Assembly (NCBI GenBank): GCA_946479055.1
Contig: CAMLEX010000035.1
Span: 1 to 14,093 of the forward strand
Origin: an uncultured Bacteroidota bacterium
GTDB taxonomy: Bacteria; Bacteroidota; Bacteroidia; Chitinophagales; Chitinophagaceae
Direction of reading: 5' to 3'
DNA: 14,093 nt
A program made the translations under genes and the position numbers. The notes beneath the pieces were generated by a model. That model saw only the letters and a program-made list of their open reading frames with translations. It did no database searches and was not told the DNA's origin. Numbering within the stretch: position 1 is the stretch's first letter; every line of letters starts with the position of its first letter. This document shows positions 6,949-12,993 of this stretch, piece by piece.

Positions 6949-7806
6949 ATGGAAGCGGATATCCATACATTATATCAATCCACTTTTTATCATATCCTGG
7001 ATTTTAAATGCAGGTGTAAAGACTGCAATACTTCCAATCCTGAATATGCCTCTGCTTTTTGTATCAGCTTTATCCGAAGGGGAAATTTTCTTTTTAATGT
7101 TTTCCGAAATTCATTCGATTCCCACACAGGAAGGATACTGGTCACTAAACCTGGCTATGAACATACGGTTACCCATACTCACACGGTGCCCGATGAGTGT
7201 ACGATCTTTGAATTGAAAAAAGAATTTTATGAAGAGCTGACTGAACATTTCAGCAAAGGCAGAAATCATTTTTTCAATAATAACGATCTTCATTCGCTGT
7301 TGCTGAAAACAAGTGTTGAAACGGAATACCTGCATCACCAAATCCTTTTTCGATGCTTCCGCAACAGGACAATAAAATTAGAAATAGATGGTTTGGTGAT
7401 GGAACTTTTTCAGTTGGTAATTAAAACGATCACCGGTAACTCTGCAACCGACAGGCTAAAAGACACACTAAAGAAAAATCATTTATCCACTATTGAAAAA
7501 GCAAAAGCTTATTTAGCTGATCATTTTATGGACGATATTTCGTTGAAAGAAATAGCTGATCATTGCTGTTTCAGTGCTTTTCATTTCAGTCGCATATTCA
7601 AAACTTTCACTTCCTCTTCACCACATCAATACTTGTTGAACCTGCGTTTGAAACATGCTGAAATATTGTTGAAAAATACAAAGCTTCCTATAACTGATGT
7701 TTGCTTCTCTTCCGGATTCAACAGCCTTGAATATTTCTCTGCTGCTTTTGGACAAAAATATAAATATGCTCCGTCCAGGTTCAGAACCGCCAGGACTATA
7801 AGATAA
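6949..7806 (+). CDS. AraC-family transcriptional regulator
   Basis: A 285-aa regulator. The C-terminal double helix-turn-helix (about 181-279) is clear: SLKEIADHCCFSAFHFSRIF and, after a linker, ITDVCFSSGFNSLEYFSAAF, ending YKYAPSRFR. The N-terminal 100 residues resemble a cupin-like sensor (FIRRGNFLFNV, then GRILVTKPGYEHTVTHTH). An early CRCKDC cluster (residues 21-26) and the THTH run could bind metal or sense redox, which is inference. It follows the membrane protein by 27 nt and may autoregulate the 5694-7806 unit. Confidence 0.9.
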   Translation: MEADIHTLYQSTFYHILDFKCRCKDCNTSNPEYASAFCISFIRRGNFLFNVFRNSFDSHTGRILVTKPGYEHTVTHTHTVPDECTIFELKKEFYEELTEHFSKGRNHFFNNNDLHSLLLKTSVETEYLHHQILFRCFRNRTIKLEIDGLVMELFQLVIKTITGNSATDRLKDTLKKNHLSTIEKAKAYLADHFMDDISLKEIADHCCFSAFHFSRIFKTFTSSSPHQYLLNLRLKHAEILLKNTKLPITDVCFSSGFNSLEYFSAAFGQKYKYAPSRFRTARTIR

Positions 7807-7807
7807 A

Positions 7808-7880
7808 CCGGCGGCGAAGAAGCGCAAGGATATATAATGTTGTGTTGCGAGCCATTGCGTCATTGCGTCTTCGCGGCAAA
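7808..7880. repeat. Imperfect inverted repeat with CATTGCGT tandem
   Basis: GGCGAAGAAGCGCAA (7813-7827) faces TTGCGTCTTCGCGGC (7863-7877), pairing with a single bulge. CATTGCGT is repeated in tandem at 7853-7868. It lies just after the AraC stop and is the most GC-rich noncoding stretch nearby. It may act as a transcription end and may belong to a dispersed intergenic repeat family of the TTGCGTC type. Confidence 0.45.
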
Positions 7881-7919
7881 AAGAGCAAGATTCCTTAAGT
7901 TTCAGCACTGCCCCGATTT

Positions 7920-7927
7920 TAGCTTTG
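7920..7927 (+). promoter_or_regulatory. Bacteroidota -7 box TAGCTTTG
   Basis: A perfect TAnnTTTG match ending 18 nt before ATG 7946. It supports that ATG over the upstream in-frame TTG at 7925, which lies inside the promoter box. Confidence 0.55.
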
Positions 7928-7945
7928 TCAATAAACAATACTATT

Positions 7946-8353
7946 ATGAAAGAGCACTTATTGACAACATTGGAAAATTCCAGGAATTACACAGTAGCGG
8001 TTGCTGAAGCAATGCCGGAGAAAAATTATGATTTTAAACCTGTGCCGGAGGTTTGGAGTTTTCTTGAGCAATTGCATCACATTGCGTACGGTATAGGTTG
8101 GTGGGAAGAAAATTATGTAAAAGGCAATAAAATTGATTGGGCTCCCACACCCACTAAAAAAACGAAAAAAGAGGTTATCAATTATCTCGGCCAGGCTTAT
8201 GATTCATTAAAAGAAACAACTGGTAAAACCGAATTTAGTGATGATCTTATCAAAGGTTTTAATTCAACATTGGATCATATCACTCATCACCGCGGGCAAG
8301 CCATCCTGTACCTGAGATGCAAAAACATTCAAGCTCCTGAATACATCTACTGA
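7946..8353 (+). CDS. DinB-family protein (cytoplasmic)
   Basis: A 135-aa four-helix DinB/YfiT-like protein. The three-histidine metal site is visible: H44/H45 in LEQLHHIAYG, and H111 plus H114/H115 in the family signature DHITHHRGQAILYLR. SFLEQLHHIA and the PEEY-like end (APEYIY) are typical. DinB proteins bind a divalent metal, and some are thiol-dependent transferases or hydrolases; the specific reaction is unknown. An in-frame TTG at 7925 would add seven residues but lies within the -7 box, so ATG 7946 is chosen. It is followed by the DUF1330 gene after 34 nt, likely in the same transcript. Confidence 0.88.
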   Translation: MKEHLLTTLENSRNYTVAVAEAMPEKNYDFKPVPEVWSFLEQLHHIAYGIGWWEENYVKGNKIDWAPTPTKKTKKEVINYLGQAYDSLKETTGKTEFSDDLIKGFNSTLDHITHHRGQAILYLRCKNIQAPEYIY

Positions 8354-8387
8354 TAAAAAACAATTCATCAAATTTTAAAAAAATAAT

Positions 8388-8681
8388 ATGGCTGTATATT
8401 ATATTAATAGCTACGACATTGAAAATATAGAAGAGTTCAAAAAATATGCTCCGGCTGTATATCCCTTGCTGCAGAAATACGGAGCCGAAGTACTAGCAGC
8501 GGATATGGAGGTGATCGTAATGGAAGGCACTGCAAAAACGATGAATGCAATTATCAGGTTTCTTTCCAAAGAAGCTGCATTAAATTGCTATAATGATTCC
8601 GAATACCAGGAGATAAAGAAAATAAGGATTAACTCAACAAAGAATTGTACAATGGTTTTAGCAAAACAAATAAGTCAGTAA
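8388..8681 (+). CDS. DUF1330 family protein
   Basis: A 97-aa cytoplasmic protein with a ferredoxin-like (dimeric alpha/beta barrel) pattern. Signatures are YYINSYDIENIEEFKKYAP (residues 4-22), LLQKYGAEVLAAD, VMEGTAKTMNAIIRF and the DUF1330 block SKEAALNCYNDSEYQEIKKIR. Function is unknown; relatives include small monooxygenase-like folds. It probably forms a bicistron with the DinB gene and ends at the strong terminator at 8719. Confidence 0.85.
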   Translation: MAVYYINSYDIENIEEFKKYAPAVYPLLQKYGAEVLAADMEVIVMEGTAKTMNAIIRFLSKEAALNCYNDSEYQEIKKIRINSTKNCTMVLAKQISQ

Positions 8682-8718
8682 CTATTGCGGCTTATACTAT
8701 GGCCCGATTACACTTAAT

Positions 8719-8749
8719 AAAAACTTAGACCGGATGTCTAAGTTTTTTT
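8719..8749. terminator. Bidirectional terminator between DUF1330 and sigma genes
   Basis: AAAAACTTAGAC (8719-8730) pairs perfectly over 12 bp with GTCTAAGTTTTT (8736-8747) around the loop CGGAT. A T-run follows on the plus strand, and the A-run on the left gives the same on the minus strand. It lies between convergent stops at 8681 and 8756. Confidence 0.9.
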
Positions 8750-8755
8750 ATACCA

Positions 8756-9625
8756 TTATGAACCCAGGTAAGAGCGCAATAAATTAAAATTTTGATTTTC
8801 CCTTAGTTTGGAAAGGGCTTTATCCTTGATCTGTCTCACTCTTTCCGGGGTAATGCTAAAGCGTTGACCAATATCATCCAGGCTCAGCGGGTGATCTATA
8901 CCGATACCATAGAAATAACAGAGCATCATCTTGTGCCGCTCAGGAAGTGTTTGCAGCGACCGGTCAATTTCCTGTTTTAAAGATTCTGAATGATATAATT
9001 TCTTATCCGCATTTTCCGCATTCGTATTTTCCAGGGTGTCTATTAAGGAACTGTCATCATCTTCTGAAAAAGGAGTATCCAGGCTAACATGACGCCCTTT
9101 ACCTTCCAGGTGAGCACTTATTTCCTGCAGGTCCATATTCATTGCTTCTGCCAGTTCATCTGCCGAGGGTGTCCTTTCTAATTCCTGCTCCAGTAATGAT
9201 CCGGTTTTTTGAATGCGATTGGTTAATACTACTTTATTGAGTGGCAGGCGGATCAGCCTGGCATGGTCTGCAATAGCTTTTATAATACTCTGACGGATCC
9301 ACCACACGGCAAAAGAAATAAACTTAAATCCACGGGTATCGTCAAAACGTTCAACTGATTTAATCAATCCAATATTTCCCTCATTAATAAGATCAGGTAA
9401 TGAAAGCCCCTGGCCCTGGTATTGCTTGGCTACAGATACTACAAACCTGAGATTAGCTTTTACCAGCCTGTCAAGAGCCCGTTTGTCACCATTCTTAATT
9501 GCAGTTGTCAGCTGAGTTTCTTCTTCCATGCTGAGTAGTGGTACTCTTCCAATTTCCTGGAGATATTTTTCCAGGCTTGCGGATTCGCGGTTGGTGATGG
9601 ATTTGGCGATTTTTAGTTGACGCAT
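8756..9625 (-). CDS. Sigma-70 family RNA polymerase sigma factor (SigA/RpoD-like, group 1/2)
   Basis: A 289-aa sigma factor with the short Bacteroidota architecture. Region 1.2 is SLEKYLQEIGRVPLLS (17-32). Region 2 has ANLRFVVSVAKQYQ, LPDLINEGNIGLIKSVERFD and FKFISFAVWWIRQSI (99-113), the -10 recognition helix. Region 3 is about 130-200. Region 4 contains DDIGQRFSITPERVRQIKDK (250-269), the -35 helix-turn-helix. No long N-terminal region 1.1. Several normally constant sites look altered compared with the housekeeping protein as I recall it: ERHKMMLCYFYGIGIDHP for the usual ERQKDVI...FGIGVEHP, TPERVRQ for TRERVRQ, and DHARLIRLPLN. It may therefore be a group 2 paralogue rather than the essential SigA. 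It is transcribed alone and ends at the shared terminator. Confidence 0.92.
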   Translation of the reverse strand: MRQLKIAKSITNRESASLEKYLQEIGRVPLLSMEEETQLTTAIKNGDKRALDRLVKANLRFVVSVAKQYQGQGLSLPDLINEGNIGLIKSVERFDDTRGFKFISFAVWWIRQSIIKAIADHARLIRLPLNKVVLTNRIQKTGSLLEQELERTPSADELAEAMNMDLQEISAHLEGKGRHVSLDTPFSEDDDSSLIDTLENTNAENADKKLYHSESLKQEIDRSLQTLPERHKMMLCYFYGIGIDHPLSLDDIGQRFSITPERVRQIKDKALSKLRENQNFNLLRSYLGS

Positions 9626-9667
9626 ACGGAACGATTAATAGAGTTTTTACAAATAAGGTTGTGTTGA

Positions 9668-9679
9668 TTACTATAGTAA
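9668..9679. promoter_or_regulatory. Palindrome TTACTATAGTAA upstream of the sigma gene
   Basis: A perfect 12-bp palindrome 43-54 nt before the sigma gene start. A nearly identical string precedes corA. Possible operator. The rest of the 274-nt gap (9626-9899) shows no ORF, RNA gene or clear hairpin terminator. Confidence 0.3.
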
Positions 9680-9899
9680 AGGAACGAAAGGAAGGGGCCG
9701 AAAAAAATAGAGCAGGCCCTCATTTGTATGTAATAGTTGCAGCGAGGCCCTTGTAGAGTTTATACTACATAGGCAGGCACGCGGAATAATTATGCCGGGG
9801 ATTGCATTTTTATTAACCCAGGGCCATAGTGAGCCTTGGTAAAAGGTTTATTACAAGATTAATTTTAAGCAAGTTACAGTCACCAGTCTTTAAAAATCA

Positions 9900-10565
9900 T
9901 TAATCATTGCCGGCTTTAGCTCCGGGTAACCTGCTTTTGATCCATTTGATCTGTCCATTATGATTTGATTCATGCTCACAAACATGAAACCATTTGCAAT
10001 AATTGTTGGTTGGCTGCCTACCAAAAAATTCAGGGTCAACAGTCATCAGCCATTTATCATCCCGTTTTTTAAACTCCGCTATTGTTTTTTCCCGGGTTTC
10101 TTTCAATATATCAAGGTAATAAGTAAGCTCATTTCCTTTGATCTTTTGTCGGCCCTCATCACCAAGGTTCATCGCTGCTTCCCATTTGGCTCTTTCATCA
10201 TCATTGTAATCCCCTCTCCCTTCAAAAGTGTTAGCCCTGTAAAAAATTTCTGTTGCCGCAAGATGCAGGAGCATAGCACCAATAGTATTTGATGATGGGT
10301 CATGCAAATAATCAAGCTGGTCTTTCGTCATATCCTTCACTGAACGCAATACTACTGCCCGCATCCAGTTCATCATCGAAACAAGTGTGCCGATCTGTGG
10401 TGAAAATCCTTCTTTAGGACCTATTATATGAAGACCTTCTTCCGGGCTTTTATCCATGGCCCAACCGGTTTGAGGAAACGCCGCTATGCCGGTTAATCCC
10501 GTAGTAAGTGCGGTAGCTGTTTTAATAAAATTCCTGCGGCCTGGTTTGTTTGTTATCTTTCTCAT
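9900..10565 (-). CDS. Tat-exported DinB-like protein
   Basis: A 221-aa protein whose N-terminus is a twin-arginine signal: GRRNFIKTATALTTGLTGIA (residues 9-28, Arg pair at 10-11), with cleavage probable after the alanines near 37. The mature part is a DinB-type four-helix bundle with the three-histidine metal site: H101 in MLLHLAATE, and H198 and H202 in HVCEHESNHNGQIKW. Tat export implies folding, perhaps with metal bound, before transport to the periplasm, unusual for DinB proteins, most of which are cytoplasmic. The frame extends 11 codons upstream, but ATG 10563-10565 places the Arg pair normally. It lies 74 nt downstream of a haem-lipoprotein gene, suggesting an operon. Reaction unknown. 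Confidence 0.85.
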   Translation of the reverse strand: MRKITNKPGRRNFIKTATALTTGLTGIAAFPQTGWAMDKSPEEGLHIIGPKEGFSPQIGTLVSMMNWMRAVVLRSVKDMTKDQLDYLHDPSSNTIGAMLLHLAATEIFYRANTFEGRGDYNDDERAKWEAAMNLGDEGRQKIKGNELTYYLDILKETREKTIAEFKKRDDKWLMTVDPEFFGRQPTNNYCKWFHVCEHESNHNGQIKWIKSRLPGAKAGND

Positions 10566-10639
10566 AAAATTATGTTTTACTGAAAGTTTATAATACAAGG
10601 AACAGGGTACTTCACTGCATCAGTCAACGTACAGATTAT

Positions 10640-10999
10640 TTATTTCTCCAATAAACCATCTTCCTTCCATTGTTTAAATACAGCAATCGTGCTATCACTT
10701 AGCTTTTCCGTCTTTTTTAAAGGCATAAATCCTTTTTCATGAGGATCGAGTTCTATGCGGCGGACTATTTCATCAATATCGGCTTTTACATTAGCATAGT
10801 TATCATAGGCTTTTTTGCGTCCTCCTTTTTCGGGAATATGACAAGGACTGCAATTGCCAACGATAAGGGTTTGAATACTGCTTTCATAAGCCAGCTTGGA
10901 ACTCTCCTTGGTGGAAGCCACAGCTTTTTTTGAACTGCCGCAATAAGAAAAAACAAATACAGTAACTACTAAAAGAAAAAGAACAGAATATCTCTTCAT
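10640..10999 (-). CDS. Cytochrome c-like lipoprotein
   Basis: A 119-aa lipoprotein. The signal peptide ends in FSYC-G, so C20 is the expected lipidated cysteine. The mature part has one haem c motif, CSPCH (residues 50-54, in VGNCSPCHIPEKGG). M92 in HEKGFMPLKK is a fitting sixth haem ligand, and a closing helix STIAVFKQWKEDGLL is typical of small class I cytochromes. It probably sits on the periplasmic face of the inner membrane or in the outer membrane and passes electrons. It is upstream of, and likely co-transcribed with, the Tat-exported DinB gene. It lacks other enzyme domains. Confidence 0.87.
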   Translation of the reverse strand: MKRYSVLFLLVVTVFVFSYCGSSKKAVASTKESSKLAYESSIQTLIVGNCSPCHIPEKGGRKKAYDNYANVKADIDEIVRRIELDPHEKGFMPLKKTEKLSDSTIAVFKQWKEDGLLEK

Positions 11000-11105
11000 G
11001 GTGGTAAATTTTTGACTTTAAAAATACAAGATAATTATTCGTAGGTAAAATAATTTATTATTACTTTATCCCGGTTGATCAGAACAAAAAACAATAACCA
11101 GATTG

Positions 11106-11113
11106 TACCTTCA
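11106..11113 (+). promoter_or_regulatory. Degenerate -7 box TACCTTCA
   Basis: Six of the eight box positions fit TAnnTTTG (two T/G mismatches at the end), four bases before ATG 11118, the same spacing as at 5682 and 6937. The 118-nt gap is shared with the divergent cytochrome gene. Confidence 0.3.
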
Positions 11114-11117
11114 CGGC

Positions 11118-11639
11118 ATGCCTGTTTCTCCTGCCAGTATACAAGATATTCCAGCATTGGTAGCCCTTATTAATAGTGCTTATCGTGGTGAAGCTTCTAA
11201 AACCGGATGGACAACTGAAGCCGATCTGCTGAAGGGTGAATTGCGTACTGACATATCTACCTTAACAGCCATTATTGAAAATAAGGAAGCTGTTATATTA
11301 AAAAATGTTTCTGAAAATGGCAGTATCACCGGTTGTGTATACCTACATAAAAAGGAAAGAGGTTTGTATCTTGGTATGCTGACGGTTTCTCCACTGTTGC
11401 AGGGTGCCGGCATTGGTAAGCAATTGCTGGTAGCGGCTGATAACTATGCAAAGGAAAATAATTGTGACGCTGTTTTTATGAGTGTGATTTCAGTCCGGCA
11501 TGAACTGATAGCCTGGTACGAAAGAAACGGCTACCGGCAAACTGGAGAACGGGAACCTTTCCCCACCGACCTGCGATTTGGGATTCCTACCCAACCATTG
11601 GAATTTGTGATCATGGAGAAAAAAATGAGTGATGAATAG
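11118..11639 (+). CDS. GNAT-family N-acetyltransferase
   Basis: A 173-aa acetyltransferase. The acetyl-CoA loop is QGAGIGKQLL (95-104), preceded by strand LYLGMLTVSP. The C-terminal part has LIAWYERNGYRQTGER (130-145). Residues 4-28 (SPASIQDIPALVALINSAYR) fit the usual first helix. An in-frame TTG at 11103 exists, but ATG 11118 gives the normal start and lies just after the -7 box. Substrate unknown. It stands alone, next to the insertion-sequence remnant that follows its stop. Confidence 0.9.
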   Translation: MPVSPASIQDIPALVALINSAYRGEASKTGWTTEADLLKGELRTDISTLTAIIENKEAVILKNVSENGSITGCVYLHKKERGLYLGMLTVSPLLQGAGIGKQLLVAADNYAKENNCDAVFMSVISVRHELIAWYERNGYRQTGEREPFPTDLRFGIPTQPLEFVIMEKKMSDE

Positions 11640-12964
11640 TGAGTGGGATGTATTGTCGCAACTCTTGGGAAAATATTGAACATTAAGATGTATTGATGCT
11701 ATAAACAATACAAAATGTATAATACTATTTGGTTGATTATTATTGAGTATTTTTAAGGCAATGCCGTTTAATAGCATCAATCGTGGCGTTACTTGCAACC
11801 TTACGCAGCAACAGTTTCCATATTCAACAGTTGACAAGCATGTCTCAGTGTCTTCAACATAACCTTTCCATATGCAACAACAAAAAGCAATATCAGTTCC
11901 TTACTTGCAGGCAATAAGAGATGAGGTAATTTCGACTCAAAGACTTGTTATTGAAAAGCAAAGTGAACTAATTAAATCATATAGATATATTTTAAAGTCA
12001 AGGGGATTTTTTAAAAAAGAAAGATACTCTGACAAGCAAAAAGCTGACATAATTTTGAAGGTTGAGTCTAGTTCTGAAAGCGCAAGAATTTCTTTAAAGG
12101 AACTTGGGATATGCAGAGGGACATTTTATTATTGGAGAGACCAAATAAAGCAAAAAGGAGGTATTCAAAATCTTTCTGAAATAAGAAAATATAAGCATGA
12201 AGAAGATAGATTCAAAGAAGCAGTTTTTTCCATTTTACACTCACCCCCTAAGGACTTTGGCTTTAACAGAGCTTCATGGCGTTTATCAGATATTCATTCG
12301 GCTATGATAGCAAAAGGATTTCCTTTAGGACACAATTACATTAGTAAAATTATCAAGAATGCAGGATACAGATTCAGAAGTGCCAAAAAAGTATTAACCA
12401 GTACTGATCCGAACTATAAAGAAAAACTGAACCAAATAACGGGAATTTTATCTAAACTCAAGAAAGATGAAAAATTCTTTTCAATAGACGAGTTTGGTCC
12501 ATTTTCAATCAAAATACAAGGTGGTAAATCTTATGTACCGCCAGGTAAAGCTAGAGTGGTTCCCCAACTTCAAAAGAGCAAGGGTTTTTTGATAATAACT
12601 GCTGCCCTTGAATTATCAACTAACCAAATTACCCATTTTTATTCCAAAAAGAAAGACACCGAAGAAATGATAAAACTATTGGAATTACTTGTTTTAAAGT
12701 ACACAGACCAAAGGACTATTTTTTTCTCTTGGGACGCAGCTTCTTGGCATGCCTCTAAAAAATTTAAACAACGGGTTGATGAACATAACAAGAATAAAAA
12801 ATTGCCCAAAGTAAAGCTTGCCCCGTTACCTGCCTGCGCTCAATTCTTAAACGTAATTGAATCAGTTTTTAGTGGTATGGCAAAAGCCATTATTCACAAC
12901 AGCGACTATCAATCATCAAATGAGTGTACAGAAGCCATAGACAGATACTTTAAAGATAGAAAAA
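11640..12964 (+). mobile_element. IS630-family insertion sequence, 3' end missing
   Basis: The element comprises an AT-rich 5' leader and a transposase gene whose end is cut off near 12962-12964, where unrelated AlbA_2 coding sequence begins. The left boundary is not fixed: it must fall between the GNAT stop (11639) and the transposase start, and no partner inverted repeat is available because the right end is gone. No TA duplication can be checked. The element is probably immobile. Confidence 0.6.
11692..11781. repeat. ATTGATGCTAT/ATAGCATCAAT inverted repeat before the transposase
   Basis: Two perfect 11-base arms at 11692-11702 and 11771-11781, extendable by four bases with one gap, flank a 68-nt AT-rich loop. 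The pair lies 90-180 nt before the transposase start. It may be a leader hairpin limiting expression, a remnant of an inserted short element, or subterminal IS structure. Confidence 0.5.
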
Positions 12965-12993
12965 GGTGGTGTAATATTTATTGGCAAAGATGA
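11872..12993 (+). CDS. IS630-family transposase, C-terminus replaced
   Basis: A 373-aa ORF. An N-terminal helix-turn-helix (SLKELGICRGTFYYWRDQ, 74-91) and a linker precede the DDE catalytic core. The triad is visible: D206 in FFSIDEFGPF, D288 in FFSWDAASWH, and E330 in FLNVIESVF. The native chain runs to about residue 363 (EAIDRYFKDR). The final residues KRWCNIYWQR are the AlbA_2 DNA read in a wrong frame. Family members I recall continue for a few dozen more residues here, so the protein is truncated at its C-terminus and its activity is doubtful, although all three catalytic acids remain. Codon use is more AT-rich than in neighbouring genes, consistent with a mobile origin. Confidence 0.85.
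   Translation: MQQQKAISVPYLQAIRDEVISTQRLVIEKQSELIKSYRYILKSRGFFKKERYSDKQKADIILKVESSSESARISLKELGICRGTFYYWRDQIKQKGGIQNLSEIRKYKHEEDRFKEAVFSILHSPPKDFGFNRASWRLSDIHSAMIAKGFPLGHNYISKIIKNAGYRFRSAKKVLTSTDPNYKEKLNQITGILSKLKKDEKFFSIDEFGPFSIKIQGGKSYVPPGKARVVPQLQKSKGFLIITAALELSTNQITHFYSKKKDTEEMIKLLELLVLKYTDQRTIFFSWDAASWHASKKFKQRVDEHNKNKKLPKVKLAPLPACAQFLNVIESVFSGMAKAIIHNSDYQSSNECTEAIDRYFKDRKRWCNIYWQR

Noticed and set aside
9407..9422. TGGCCCTGGTATTGCT, a sigma-54-like match
   Set aside because: It has GG-N10-GC spacing but lies inside the sigma gene coding sequence, antisense to it, with no gene downstream in that direction.
9695..9719. GGGCC...GGCCC hairpin near the sigma gene upstream region
   Set aside because: The stem is only 5 bp with a 15-nt loop and poor position for a terminator or attenuator.
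11490..11837. 115-codon minus-strand ORF overlapping the GNAT end and IS leader
   Set aside because: Half is antisense to the GNAT gene; the rest lies in AT-rich leader DNA, with no recognisable motif.
12955..12993. Transposase-AlbA_2 fusion protein made by -1 ribosomal frameshifting at the A-run
   Set aside because: The AlbA_2 frame is +1 relative to the transposase, so a -1 shift at the A-run does not enter it.
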